A stretch of 32,465 nt of DNA from Muribaculum sp. (GCA_023666965.1 JAMPAZ010000001.1:741588-774052), one strand, 5' to 3'; counted from the stretch's first letter, positions 18,275 to 26,770 are shown. Program-made: numbers and translations. The notes: generated by a model not told the origin, from the letters alone.

Positions 18275-19216
18275 TTAGTTATCGAGGAGTTCTTTGAGCT
18301 GAATGTTGTCGAGGAACCAGCGGCAATATTTGTTTGCTCCCCCGCCGTTGGTATGGATTGCAATCTTAGTCTCGGAGGTAATGCCGTTGAGAGTCACTTC
18401 CATCGGATGCCATTTCCATTGTTCAGCCGGAATCATAACGTCGCTTATCTGTGTGCCGGTCTCTACGATAGTGCCGGGGCCATCCGTGATTTCTACCACG
18501 ATAGGCACTGTGTCGCCAGAACCTCCGCCGTCTTTACATGCATCGAAAGAGATGGTGGCATTTACTGTGCCTTCAGCATCTATTTCCGGGAGAATCACAC
18601 CTGTGTCAAAGTTGCTGTTTGAATTGAAGTGGATGTAGTGCATATAGAGGTTGATCGCTTTGCGCTCGGGATTCCAGTCGGTCAGCTTGCAGTTTGCGGC
18701 CCAAGCGTCTTTGCCGGTATCATCCGAATAAATATTCCATCTGTTGCTGTTTCCCGCTCCTGCTGAGATAGGGTCGGATGATGGTTTTGCGATAGGAATT
18801 GCCCAGTCAAATGATTCTGAATAGAAAACTTTGGCAAGGTCAAGTTGGGCAATTGTCTGTACGACCTTGATATTTTCGACGAGATGGTGGCTTCTGACCG
18901 TAAGATTTCCGGTGCGGGTAGCCTCGGTGTCGTTTGCATCGGCTTTGATGGTTACCCAAGAATAGCCTTCGCCGGTGGGTTTGTTTACGGAGAGCCAAGA
19001 TTGGTCGCTTACTATTTCGTATCCTTTATTGGCAATTACGAGTACTGTGGCGTTAGATCCGGTTGATAGTTGTCCGTTTCGCGTAATTTCGACTAACGAT
19101 TTGTCGACCGATAGTCGTGGACCCGCATCGTCCGCTTGATCTTCCACTCCACAAGAAGCTGTTGTAAGGAGCAGGGCGAGGCCAGACAGCCACGCGATGT
19201 AGTTGAGCATTTTCAT
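18275..19216 (-). CDS. BACON-like lipoprotein, putative surface glycan-binding protein; first gene of the PUL operon
   Basis: The 313-residue lipoprotein has lipobox TASC (C22) followed by GVEDQADD. One BACON-like Ig fold (about 30-120; ANKGYEIVSDQSWLSVN, ending VVQTIA) is followed by a C-terminal module running from VFYSESFDWA to YCRWFLDNIQL. That module matches the one in the next gene at both ends (compare YYRWFLDNIKV). The length of the module and its start and end motifs suggest a carbohydrate-binding beta-sandwich. No enzymatic residues are apparent. It is separated by 19 bases from the second lipoprotein gene and is preceded by the PUL promoter at 19360-19390 with a leader of about 135 bases. 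Confidence 0.75.
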   Translation of the reverse strand: MKMLNYIAWLSGLALLLTTASCGVEDQADDAGPRLSVDKSLVEITRNGQLSTGSNATVLVIANKGYEIVSDQSWLSVNKPTGEGYSWVTIKADANDTEATRTGNLTVRSHHLVENIKVVQTIAQLDLAKVFYSESFDWAIPIAKPSSDPISAGAGNSNRWNIYSDDTGKDAWAANCKLTDWNPERKAINLYMHYIHFNSNSNFDTGVILPEIDAEGTVNATISFDACKDGGGSGDTVPIVVEITDGPGTIVETGTQISDVMIPAEQWKWHPMEVTLNGITSETKIAIHTNGGGANKYCRWFLDNIQLKELLDN

Positions 19217-19594
19217 TTAAAATGGGAAATTGAATTTAAGTTAAGGTTTAAGATTAAGTGGAGATTGTCGAATTAAACCTCCGAAATTAGATTAGGATTA
19301 GGGCTCGGTAACGGGCTTCTTTTCAAGATTCCGTTTGGTCTGTTGTTTTTGTTGCTGTACAAAGTTAGTAATGGTTTATCTAATATCAAAATATTGCTTC
19401 AGTAATTTTTGTGGTTATAACATTTATTGTGGAAAGTGGCGTTAAAATGCCGGTATAGTTTTGATTTATACGCTAAATGACTGACTTTAGTAAATGAAAG
19501 TTAATGGGTCTGTTTGAAAACATTGAGAGGCTGTGTCAAAATACAAATAGAGTTGTTGTAGCACCTCTATTTGTATTTTGACGCAGCCTCATGT
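19217..19594. other. PUL regulatory region and long hairpin
   Basis: This 378-base gap holds no protein gene. Reading on the minus strand it contains the long hairpin after the upstream phosphoesterase gene, an AT-rich stretch, the PUL promoter (19360-19390), and a leader of about 135 bases before the first lipoprotein gene. Confidence 0.7.
19360..19390 (-). promoter_or_regulatory. Promoter of the PUL operon
   Basis: A perfect -7 element TAACTTTG (19360-19367) lies 19 bases downstream of a perfect TTTG -33 element (19387-19390) on the minus strand. It is the only good match in the gap and precedes six closely spaced genes. Confidence 0.7.
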
Positions 19595-19596
19595 TT
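19518..19596 (-). repeat. Very long near-perfect inverted repeat, possible terminator or small mobile-element relic
   Basis: Two 26-base arms (19527-19552 and 19565-19590) pair with a single mismatch around a 12-base loop. A further 6 bp (AAACAT/ATGTTT) pair outside a 3-base bulge, taking in the stop codon of the phosphoesterase gene. The arms begin GAGGCTG and contain GTCAAAATACAAATAGAG. The stem is far longer than the other terminators here (10-13 bp) and lacks a good U-tract, so it may be a MITE-like or insertion-sequence-derived repeat that now ends transcription. Confidence 0.7.
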
Positions 19597-21088
19597 ATTT
19601 TCTGCGTTGAGTGGCGGTGTAGACGTTGCCGTAGGGGTCGGTTGCGCGCACTGTCACTGTCTTCCACTTTTTCTTTGATGGCTTGTAGAGAAACATGTGG
19701 TCGTTACGCTTTGTGGGTTCGGCGCTTGGACGCTTTTCCCAAGGGTTTTTCCCTTGGAGAAGTTTTACTGCGGTCGGGTCGAGGGCAAATTCGTTGGTCA
19801 GTGTTGTCCATTCGCCATTGTCTTCTTGGATTTCCACTTTCCAGTCGGTATGCCAGAAAAATACGTTTATCAGAAGGCTGTCGTTGTCGATTTTAATTGG
19901 CATGCCGTCGGTGTCCTTCCCGAATCGGTAGGATGCTTCATCAGGTTTGTATATTTTAATTTGATAATCGCGAGGTGTAGTAGCGCCTTTGTAGTAGTTG
20001 TTGACGAGTTTGTTGCCGTCGAATTCGTACATGGCAAATCCGCGAGGCGTCCCGTCATCACAGATGTCGCCGTTCCAGAAAGCTCCCATCATAGATGCAA
20101 GAGTCTGCTCGGTAATGTTAGGAGCTATATCGGTCTTGAAATTGTAGTGGGTATGTCCCGATAGGATTCTCACATCGTTGAAGTCTTTGAGTAATTCATA
20201 AAGTTGGTCGGCATTGTTGATATGTGCCGGAGCGTTTCGGCGTTTGGTGGGGATATGCATGGCGACGATGAGCGACTTGTCTTTGCTGACATAGGAAAGA
20301 TCTTTTTTCAGCCAGTCAAGCTGTTGGGGAGTGATCTCTCCGGTGTAGTCGCTTCTGCCACGGATTCCGCTCATCAAAACGTCGTCAAGAACAACGAGAT
20401 GCCAGTCGCCGATGTTGCAAGAGTAGTATGTCGGGCCGAACGCATCGCGGAATTCTTTGTCGGAGAGGGTGTCGTCGTGGACAAATTCGTTATGGTCGTG
20501 GTTTCCGATTACCGGGAAAACGGGTATTCCCATTCTGTTGATATGGTGGCTGCAGGATTCGTAAAGGTCGGGATTGTTCCATACAATATCTCCGAGGTTT
20601 ATTCCATAGACATTTCCTGAGAGAGTATTGGCAAATTCTATCATTCCGGGCATGATTTGTTCGTCGAGCATGGCTATCTCGACAAGATCGCCCGGCTGAA
20701 CGTCGGCCATGGCCAACAATTTAAACTGCGTGGCTTTGGGCTGGCTTTCTAATTGAAAGTCGATTTGGAGTGGCTCTTTTCTGTCGCCGAAATCTATGGC
20801 TTCGTAGATTTTCGGCATACCGTCTTTGACCGGGATTTTGCAGTCGGATGGTATGGAGACGAATACGTGTTGCCGGCCGGAGCTGTTCATCTGGTAGACA
20901 CCGTTGTCGTCAGTTGTCACGACGTTAATACCGTCGCTGACTACTACTCCTTTGCGAGGAGTGCCGTCGACAGTCACACGTCCTGCAAGGTTACGTCCCG
21001 AAAGCGGGCGAATAGTCTCTGTTTCGGCCGCACACACTGCCGTTGTGGCGAAAATCAGTGATAGAGCGGCGAGCGAAAATGTTTTCAT
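19595..21088 (-). CDS. Periplasmic calcineurin-like phosphoesterase, paralogue of the PUL phosphoesterase
   Basis: The 497-residue protein has a type I signal peptide (MKTFSLAALSLIFATTAVCA) and no lipobox, so it should be periplasmic, unlike its lipoprotein paralogue at 10730-12256. Architecture is identical: Ig-like N-terminal domain, metallophosphoesterase core and C-terminal domain. Motifs are MADVQ (again Gln in place of His), LGDIVW, GNHDHN (N196), AMHIP and LSGHTHYNF. The two proteins share long identical runs such as YYSCNIGDWHLVVLDDV and the pattern TPRDYQIKIY.PDEASYRFGK, indicating a fairly recent duplication. It has its own promoter about 230 bases upstream and is separated from the PUL operon by a long hairpin. 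The substrate is unknown. Confidence 0.87.
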   Translation of the reverse strand: MKTFSLAALSLIFATTAVCAAETETIRPLSGRNLAGRVTVDGTPRKGVVVSDGINVVTTDDNGVYQMNSSGRQHVFVSIPSDCKIPVKDGMPKIYEAIDFGDRKEPLQIDFQLESQPKATQFKLLAMADVQPGDLVEIAMLDEQIMPGMIEFANTLSGNVYGINLGDIVWNNPDLYESCSHHINRMGIPVFPVIGNHDHNEFVHDDTLSDKEFRDAFGPTYYSCNIGDWHLVVLDDVLMSGIRGRSDYTGEITPQQLDWLKKDLSYVSKDKSLIVAMHIPTKRRNAPAHINNADQLYELLKDFNDVRILSGHTHYNFKTDIAPNITEQTLASMMGAFWNGDICDDGTPRGFAMYEFDGNKLVNNYYKGATTPRDYQIKIYKPDEASYRFGKDTDGMPIKIDNDSLLINVFFWHTDWKVEIQEDNGEWTTLTNEFALDPTAVKLLQGKNPWEKRPSAEPTKRNDHMFLYKPSKKKWKTVTVRATDPYGNVYTATQRRK

Positions 21089-21267
21089 TATAGGGCAGTT
21101 TAGTTTAATTCCGTTTAATCAATATCCCGTATACACTATGACAACTTGTTTGGTAAAAGGAAAATTCTTGTCCGATATCCATAATCACGAAGACTAATTT
21201 GTGGTATTTACATTTGAGGTTTAGTATATGTATTATTAAAATTATGGTATGATTGAAATGTCAATGT

Positions 21268-21320
21268 TACTTTTGTAGGGGTGAAACGAAACTTCTGTGT
21301 TTCATTTCGCAACAAAAGTA
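21268..21320. repeat. Long imperfect palindrome overlapping the phosphoesterase promoter
   Basis: The outer 9 bases are perfect (TACTTTTGT at 21268-21276 with ACAAAAGTA at 21312-21320). The inner 10-base arms (21283-21292 and 21299-21308) pair with one mismatch around a 6-base loop. The right outer arm is the -7 element of the phosphoesterase promoter; the left one is a mirror-image -7 on the plus strand. It could be a regulator-binding site or a leader hairpin. Confidence 0.55.
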
Positions 21321-21343
21321 GCGATGATATTTCAAACGACAAA
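21313..21343 (-). promoter_or_regulatory. Promoter of the upstream phosphoesterase gene
   Basis: A perfect -7 element TACTTTTG (21313-21320) has a TTTG -33 element (21340-21343) exactly 19 bases upstream on the minus strand. The predicted leader is about 220 bases and would begin with the hairpin at 21283-21308. Confidence 0.6.
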
Positions 21344-21379
21344 ATTTATTTTGTATAAAATGATAGTTGTAACGAAGTT

Positions 21380-21850
21380 TTAACATTCAAGCACTGAAAT
21401 CAGCTCTTCAGGTGTCATTTTGAGTATGGGATGGCGCCAATCCGGAGCAATTTGTCGCATGGGGACTAAAACAAACATGCGAAGGTGCATTCTGGGATGA
21501 GGCAGCGTCAAGCGGGGTGTATTGAGAGTGGTGTTGTCCAATGCTATTATATCTATGTCGATTACACGGTCGACGTAGTTCCCTTTGTTGTCGCGGTGAG
21601 GTAAGGGGGATATAGAGCGCTCGATTTGTTGCAGGATGTTGAGGAGCGAGATGGGGTCGCGGTTCCAGGGAATAGCCAGTCCAAGGTTTAAAAACCGGTT
21701 ATTTGATTTAAAACCCCATGGCCGGGATACGATAAATTCGGAGCGTCGGGCCTTGCAGTGGCATAAACGCTCAATCAGGGCGACAGCCCGCTCGATGGCG
21801 GTCAGGCTGTCGCCCTGATTTGAGCCTATGTTTATGTAGGCGACGGGCAT
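21380..21850 (-). CDS. folK: 2-amino-4-hydroxy-6-hydroxymethyldihydropteridine diphosphokinase
   Basis: FolK transfers pyrophosphate from ATP to 6-hydroxymethyl-dihydropterin in folate synthesis. The 156-residue protein from Met at 21850 matches the family length and begins VAYINIGSNQGDS, the normal N-terminus. Signature blocks are SRPWGFKSNNRFLN, RVIDIDIIALDN (metal-binding aspartates) and LPHPRMHLRMFVL. An in-frame Met 27 codons upstream (21931) would extend into infB and add a basic tail foreign to the family, so I prefer 21850, which starts 16 bases after the infB stop. It is the last gene of the rimP-nusA-infB unit. Confidence 0.93.
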   Translation of the reverse strand: MPVAYINIGSNQGDSLTAIERAVALIERLCHCKARRSEFIVSRPWGFKSNNRFLNLGLAIPWNRDPISLLNILQQIERSISPLPHRDNKGNYVDRVIDIDIIALDNTTLNTPRLTLPHPRMHLRMFVLVPMRQIAPDWRHPILKMTPEELISVLEC

Positions 21851-21866
21851 TTTGCGAAGTGGATGC

Positions 21867-24800
21867 TTAAATAGTCTTCTTAACTTCCACCTCTTCGAAA
21901 GCTTCGATAAGGTCGCCTTCTTGAAGATCATTGTAACCGGCGATGCTCAGACCGCAGTCATATCCTGAAAGCACTTCTTTAACATCGTCTTTGAAGCGTT
22001 TGAGCGAGCCTAATTCTCCGGTGTAGCGGACAATTCCGTCGCGAATCAGGCGTACTTTGCACGAACGTTTGATTTTTCCTTCGCGTACGATGGCTCCGGC
22101 AATGGTGCCGACTTTCGATATATGGTAGGTCTGGAGTACTTCTGCAGTTCCGACAACCTCTTCTTTTATTTCCGGGGCGAGCATACCTGCCATGGCATCC
22201 TTTACCTCTTCGATTGCTTGATATATCACAGAGTAAAGTCGTATTTCGACGCCATCGCGTTCGGCGGCTCGACGAGCAGCCAGAGACGGACGAACCTGGA
22301 AACCGATGATGATGGCATCGGAAGCGGCTGCGAGAGTGACATCGCTCTCCGAAATGGCGCCGACGGCTTTGTGAAGCACATTGACCTGAACCTCTTCGGT
22401 AGACAGTTTGATGAGGGAGTCGGAAAGAGCCTCGATGGAGCCGTCTACGTCGCCCTTAACAATGATGTTAAGTTCGTGGAAGTTACCGATGGCCTTACGG
22501 CGACCAATTTCTTCAAGAGTCATACGCTTATTGGTTCGCAAGCCGAGTTCGCGTTGCAGTTGCTCGCGTTTGTTTGCTATTTCCCGGGCTTCTTGTTCTG
22601 ACTCGAGTACGTTGAATGTGTCGCCGGCAGTCGGGGCTCCGTTAAGGCCGAGGACAAGCACCGGAGTAGCGGGACCGGCTTCTTTTATTCGCTGGTTTCG
22701 CTCGTTGAACATGGCTTTAATCTTGCCATAGTGAGTTCCGGCGAGGACTATGTCGCCTACTCTCAGCGTGCCGTTGTTGACAAGTACGGTGGCGATGTAG
22801 CCGCGTCCTTTATCGAGAGAGGATTCGATTATCGAACCTGTGGCAAGTCGTGAAGGGTTAGCTTTGAGGTCAAGCATCTCGGCTTCGAGAAGCACTTTCT
22901 CCATAAGTTCCTTTACACCAATGCCTTTTTTTGCGGAAATATCCTGTGACTGATATTTGCCTCCCCAATCTTCAACTAGGTAGTTCATCGCGGCAAGCTC
23001 TTCCTTGATTTTATCCGGATTGGCTGTAGGCTTGTCTATCTTGTTGATTGCGAATACGATTGGTACTCCGGCGGCTGAAGCATGGTTTATAGCTTCGACT
23101 GTCTGCGGCATGACATTGTCGTCGGCGGCGACGATAATGATACATAAGTCGGTGACTTTAGCTCCGCGAGCACGCATGGCCGTAAATGCTTCGTGGCCCG
23201 GAGTGTCGAGGAATGTTATGCGGCGTCCGTCATCGAGTTTGACGTTGTAGGCACCGATGTGCTGGGTTATACCACCGGCTTCGCCGGCAATTACGTTGGC
23301 ATTGCGGATGTAGTCGAGGAGTGATGTTTTACCGTGGTCGACGTGTCCCATGACGGTGACAATCGGCGGGCGAGTCACGAGATCGTCTTCTTCGTCTTCC
23401 TCTTGGTGGATGGCTTCAACCACTTCGGCAGATACGAACTCTGTCTTATATCCGAACTCGTCGGCAACGATGTTGATGGTCTCGGCATCGAGTCGCTGGT
23501 TGATTGAGACCATTACCCCTAAATTCATGCAGGTCGCAATGACGTTGTTGACGGGAACATCCATCATCACAGCGAGATCGTTAGCCGTCACAAATTCGGT
23601 AAGCTTAAGTATTTTGCTCTCTGCGGCCTCCATTTCAGCGGCCTCGCGCTCACGGGAATGGAACGCTTCACGCTTTTCCTTACGCCACTTCACTCCCTTC
23701 TTCTGATTCTTATCTTTATTAATCAGCCGTGCGAGAGTCTCCTTGACTTGTTTCTGAACGTCTTCTTCGCTAATTGGCGCGGCTACCGGGCGTTTGTTAC
23801 GGTCTTTTGAACGACCTCCCCTCTCCCTATCATGGTCGCGACGTCCATTTCCTCCTGACTGGGAGTTGCCTCGGTCGTTTCCTGATTTACGGTCGGCGGG
23901 TTGCTGATTCGATGTCTTTTCGATGTCAACTTTTTCCTTGCCGATACGGCGGCGCTTCTTCCGGTCGCCTTGTCCGGGTGTGCCGGAGGATGAATTTTGT
24001 CCCTGGTTTTGGGATTGTTGGGCTTTATCTTTGGCGATTCGTTCGTTGCGACGTTCTTCTTTGGTCTTTTTCTTAGGGCGCGTCTGTTGATTTATGGCGG
24101 AAAGATCGATTTTGCCGATTACATTCAGTTGCGGACCGCTCTTTGGAAGGGTGGTGGTGAAGATTTCCGGCTCTGAAGGCTTTGGAGAAGTCTGGGTGCT
24201 CTCCGCAGGCTCTTCTTTAACCGGCGCTTTATTGGCCTTTGAGTCGTTTGTGGGTGCCTGAGGCTTTTTCGCCTCCTGCTTTACCGTGGCTTGAGGCTCG
24301 GTGCGCTGTTGCGCCGGCTTCGTGTCGGTAACTTTGGTTTCCGGTTTGGATGCAGCGGTTGTTTGCTTGTCGGCAACTGATTTTGGAGCCTGTATCGGCT
24401 CTTGTTTTTGTGCCGGCTTTTCTTGTGGTAGTTGCGCTTTGGGTTGTTCCGTAGCTACAACCTTCGCCTTTTCGGCCGGTTGCTGAGCCGTCGGCTGGGA
24501 TGGCTGTTCTTTAGCCTTCGGGGTCTCTTTGGATTGGTTTGCCGGAGCTTTTTTTATGGGCTGTCCTTTTCGGTCTAGATCAATGTGTCCGACGACGGTC
24601 GGCTTCACGGTCGTGCCGAGTTTAATCTCCTTAGGCTCGGCAGAGGCAGGGTTTTTTGTCCTCTCTTTCTGTCGGTCGGAGGAGAGCTGTGCGGATTTGA
24701 TCTTCAAATCCTTATCCTTGTCGTATTCAGCCTTCAGCAGTCGATATGCGTCGTCGTCAAGTTGAGAATTCGGATTCATGTCGACGCTGATGCCTTTTGA

Positions 24801-24875
24801 CTGGAGGAACTCGACAGCGGTGGATAGGCTGATGTTTAGTTCTTTTGCTACTTTGCTTGTTTTATATCTCGCCAT
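21867..24875 (-). CDS. infB: Translation initiation factor IF-2
   Basis: IF-2 places initiator tRNA on the 30S subunit and hydrolyses GTP on subunit joining. The 1002-residue protein has an N-terminal IF2_N fold ([20 protein letters not shown]). A long charged, low-complexity linker rich in Lys, Gln, Pro and Ala (about 80-370) follows, then a second IF2_N-like domain (about 425-475). The G domain has GHVDHGKT (510-517), [12 protein letters not shown] and SAKKG. Domains II to IV fill the C-terminal part, ending [12 protein letters not shown]. The length and disordered linker are typical of Bacteroidota. It lies 36 bases after nusA and 16 before folK. Confidence 0.98.
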   Translation of the reverse strand: MARYKTSKVAKELNISLSTAVEFLQSKGISVDMNPNSQLDDDAYRLLKAEYDKDKDLKIKSAQLSSDRQKERTKNPASAEPKEIKLGTTVKPTVVGHIDLDRKGQPIKKAPANQSKETPKAKEQPSQPTAQQPAEKAKVVATEQPKAQLPQEKPAQKQEPIQAPKSVADKQTTAASKPETKVTDTKPAQQRTEPQATVKQEAKKPQAPTNDSKANKAPVKEEPAESTQTSPKPSEPEIFTTTLPKSGPQLNVIGKIDLSAINQQTRPKKKTKEERRNERIAKDKAQQSQNQGQNSSSGTPGQGDRKKRRRIGKEKVDIEKTSNQQPADRKSGNDRGNSQSGGNGRRDHDRERGGRSKDRNKRPVAAPISEEDVQKQVKETLARLINKDKNQKKGVKWRKEKREAFHSREREAAEMEAAESKILKLTEFVTANDLAVMMDVPVNNVIATCMNLGVMVSINQRLDAETINIVADEFGYKTEFVSAEVVEAIHQEEDEEDDLVTRPPIVTVMGHVDHGKTSLLDYIRNANVIAGEAGGITQHIGAYNVKLDDGRRITFLDTPGHEAFTAMRARGAKVTDLCIIIVAADDNVMPQTVEAINHASAAGVPIVFAINKIDKPTANPDKIKEELAAMNYLVEDWGGKYQSQDISAKKGIGVKELMEKVLLEAEMLDLKANPSRLATGSIIESSLDKGRGYIATVLVNNGTLRVGDIVLAGTHYGKIKAMFNERNQRIKEAGPATPVLVLGLNGAPTAGDTFNVLESEQEAREIANKREQLQRELGLRTNKRMTLEEIGRRKAIGNFHELNIIVKGDVDGSIEALSDSLIKLSTEEVQVNVLHKAVGAISESDVTLAAASDAIIIGFQVRPSLAARRAAERDGVEIRLYSVIYQAIEEVKDAMAGMLAPEIKEEVVGTAEVLQTYHISKVGTIAGAIVREGKIKRSCKVRLIRDGIVRYTGELGSLKRFKDDVKEVLSGYDCGLSIAGYNDLQEGDLIEAFEEVEVKKTI

Positions 24876-24911
24876 GTTATGAATTAGGGGTTGTCGAAAT
24901 TAGACGGTCTA

Positions 24912-26168
24912 TTAGTCCTCGAATTCTGCCTTAAGAATGGCCAGCACGTTGTCAACGGTGCTCTCTTCCAGATCGGCCTTCTCGATGAGAAGTTCGCGCG
25001 GGGTTGCGAGAACGTTCTTTGCAGTGATGCAACCGATGTTCTTAAGGGCATCGATTACCCAAGAGTCGATTTCATCCTTGAATTCGTCCAAATAGATGTC
25101 GTCGTTGAATTCTTCACCGGTGTCGCGGTAAACGTCGATCATATAGCCGGTGAGTTTAGATGCCAACTTAATGTTAAGGGCACCTTTACCAATGGCTAAG
25201 GGTACTTCTTCCGGGCGCAGGAAAACCTCCGCGCGTTTTTCTTCGGGGTTTAGTCTGATTGATGACACTTTTGCCGGACTTAACGCGCGTTGAATGAATA
25301 GTTCCGGGTTTGAAGTATAGTTGATTACGTCGATATTTTCGTTGCGCAATTCGCGGACGATGCCGTGGATTCGTGAACCCTTGACACCCACGCAGGCTCC
25401 AACCGGATCTATGCGGTCGTCGTAGCTCTCAACTGCGATTTTTGCACGTTCTCCGGGAATACGAGCGACGGCACGGATGTTGATTAAGCCATCGTGGATT
25501 TCCGGCACTTCCAGCTCGAATAGGCGACGCATGAAGTCTTCCGATGTGCGTGATACAGTAATCTTAATGTTGTTGTTTTTGTTGTCGACTTTTTGGATGA
25601 CGGCGCGAATTGTTTCGCCTTTGCGGAAGTAGTCGCCGGGGATAGACTCTGTCTTGGGAAGAATCATTTCGTTGTCTTCCGAGTCGAGCAGCAGGGTCTC
25701 CTTGCTCCAAGTCTGATATACCTCGCCGGAAACGAGTTCACCTTCGCGGCCTTTAAACTGCGAGAATATGGCTTCCTTCTGAAGATCAAGAATCTTCGAC
25801 TGGAGGGTCTGACGCAGATTTAAGATGGCTCTGCGCCCGAAGTCTGCAAAAAATATTTCCCGGGTATGTTCGTCGCCAATTTCAACGTCGGGATTCTGGT
25901 CGGCGCGTGCATCACTTAAAGAAATCTGAGTGTAGGGATTGGTTACTTCTCCGTCGGGCACTACTTCGAGATTCTGAAATATTTGCACGTCTCCCTTGTC
26001 GGGATTCATGATTACGTCGAGATTTTCGTCGGTGCCGAACATCTTGGCGAGCACATTGCGGAATGACTCCTCAAGCACAGAAATCATAGTGGTTTTGTCA
26101 ATGTGCTTAAGTTCTTTGAATTCGGCAAAGCGCTCCACCATGTTGGTGGTTTCTTCTTTTTTAGCCAT
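24912..26168 (-). CDS. nusA: Transcription termination/antitermination factor NusA
   Basis: The 418-residue cytoplasmic protein binds RNA polymerase and nascent RNA and modulates pausing and termination. The N-terminal polymerase-binding domain (about 1-130) is followed by an S1 domain (about 135-200; GELVSGEVYQTWSKE). KH1 carries GVKGSRIHGIVREL and KH2 carries PLAIGKGALNIKLASKL. The C-terminal tail is short, with one helix-hairpin segment and none of the long acidic repeats of Escherichia coli NusA, as usual in this phylum. The gene starts 15 bases after rimP in the conserved rimP-nusA-infB order. Confidence 0.97.
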   Translation of the reverse strand: MAKKEETTNMVERFAEFKELKHIDKTTMISVLEESFRNVLAKMFGTDENLDVIMNPDKGDVQIFQNLEVVPDGEVTNPYTQISLSDARADQNPDVEIGDEHTREIFFADFGRRAILNLRQTLQSKILDLQKEAIFSQFKGREGELVSGEVYQTWSKETLLLDSEDNEMILPKTESIPGDYFRKGETIRAVIQKVDNKNNNIKITVSRTSEDFMRRLFELEVPEIHDGLINIRAVARIPGERAKIAVESYDDRIDPVGACVGVKGSRIHGIVRELRNENIDVINYTSNPELFIQRALSPAKVSSIRLNPEEKRAEVFLRPEEVPLAIGKGALNIKLASKLTGYMIDVYRDTGEEFNDDIYLDEFKDEIDSWVIDALKNIGCITAKNVLATPRELLIEKADLEESTVDNVLAILKAEFED

Positions 26169-26183
26169 AATATATTCTGGAGT

Positions 26184-26657
26184 TTATTTAAAATCAATTA
26201 AGTATTTGACATATTTGCATCCGTCCAAGGGGAAGGTCTCCGGAACGGCAACCTCGACAGGCTTTTTTTTGCCGGGTTCTTTGACCTTTTTTACTGTCTC
26301 GACCGTGAATGTGCCGTCAATGTCGCTAACGGAAGTAAGTGTGCCTTTAATCTTCTTCCCATCTTTGGTCAGGACTTCTACTTGGTTGCCTATATTCTTG
26401 AGATATTGACCTTTGACTTTGAAAGGTGATGTCAATCCGGCTGAGCCGACTTCAAGTTCATAGTCTTCTTTGTCGCGGTCAAATTCAGCTTCTATTTTAC
26501 GGGTAATATCTGCGCATGTGTCAATGTCGATACCATCTGGGCTGTCAATCTCGACAACGATATTGTTGCCCGGATTCACTTGTAAGTCAACGAGAAAGAT
26601 GGATGTGCCGTCAATGGCTTTTTCTACAGTCTCTTTTAGAAGTGTCTTGTCTATCAT
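26184..26657 (-). CDS. rimP: Ribosome maturation factor RimP
   Basis: RimP assists assembly of the 30S subunit. The 157-residue protein has the typical N-terminal alpha/beta domain (VDLQVNPGNNIVVEIDSPDGIDIDTC by its key residues, with the conserved CADITRKIE) and ELEVGSAGLTSPFK, the family signature. The C-terminal SH3-like domain contains VEVLTKDGKKIKGTLTSV. It is the promoter-proximal gene of the rimP-nusA-infB-folK unit and has a promoter and a leader hairpin upstream. Confidence 0.95.
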   Translation of the reverse strand: MIDKTLLKETVEKAIDGTSIFLVDLQVNPGNNIVVEIDSPDGIDIDTCADITRKIEAEFDRDKEDYELEVGSAGLTSPFKVKGQYLKNIGNQVEVLTKDGKKIKGTLTSVSDIDGTFTVETVKKVKEPGKKKPVEVAVPETFPLDGCKYVKYLIDFK

Positions 26658-26697
26658 TCGACGGGTGTTATGTTGTTTAATGTGGCACTATACGAAA

Positions 26698-26721
26698 CGG
26701 AGGGGACATCTGCCCCCTCCG
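26698..26721 (-). other. Leader hairpin upstream of rimP
   Basis: A perfect 8-bp GC-rich stem (CGGAGGGG/CCCCTCCG, 26698-26705 with 26714-26721) with an 8-base loop lies between the rimP promoter and its start codon. It could shape an autoregulated nusA-operon leader or be a weak terminator for the upstream permease gene; only a three-T tail follows. Confidence 0.5.
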
Positions 26722-26738
26722 ATCCGTGAATCTGTATG

Positions 26739-26770
26739 CAAAGATATAATTTTCTTGTTCAAAGTGCAAC
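26739..26770 (-). promoter_or_regulatory. Promoter of the rimP-nusA-infB-folK unit
   Basis: A perfect -7 element TATCTTTG (26739-26746) has GTTG (26767-26770) as the -33 element 20 bases upstream on the minus strand. The leader is about 75 bases and contains the hairpin at 26698-26721. Confidence 0.6.

Noticed and set aside
21380-21931. Longer folK start at 21931 (183 residues)
   Set aside because: It overlaps infB and adds a basic N-terminal tail; Met at 21850 gives the family N-terminus and normal length.
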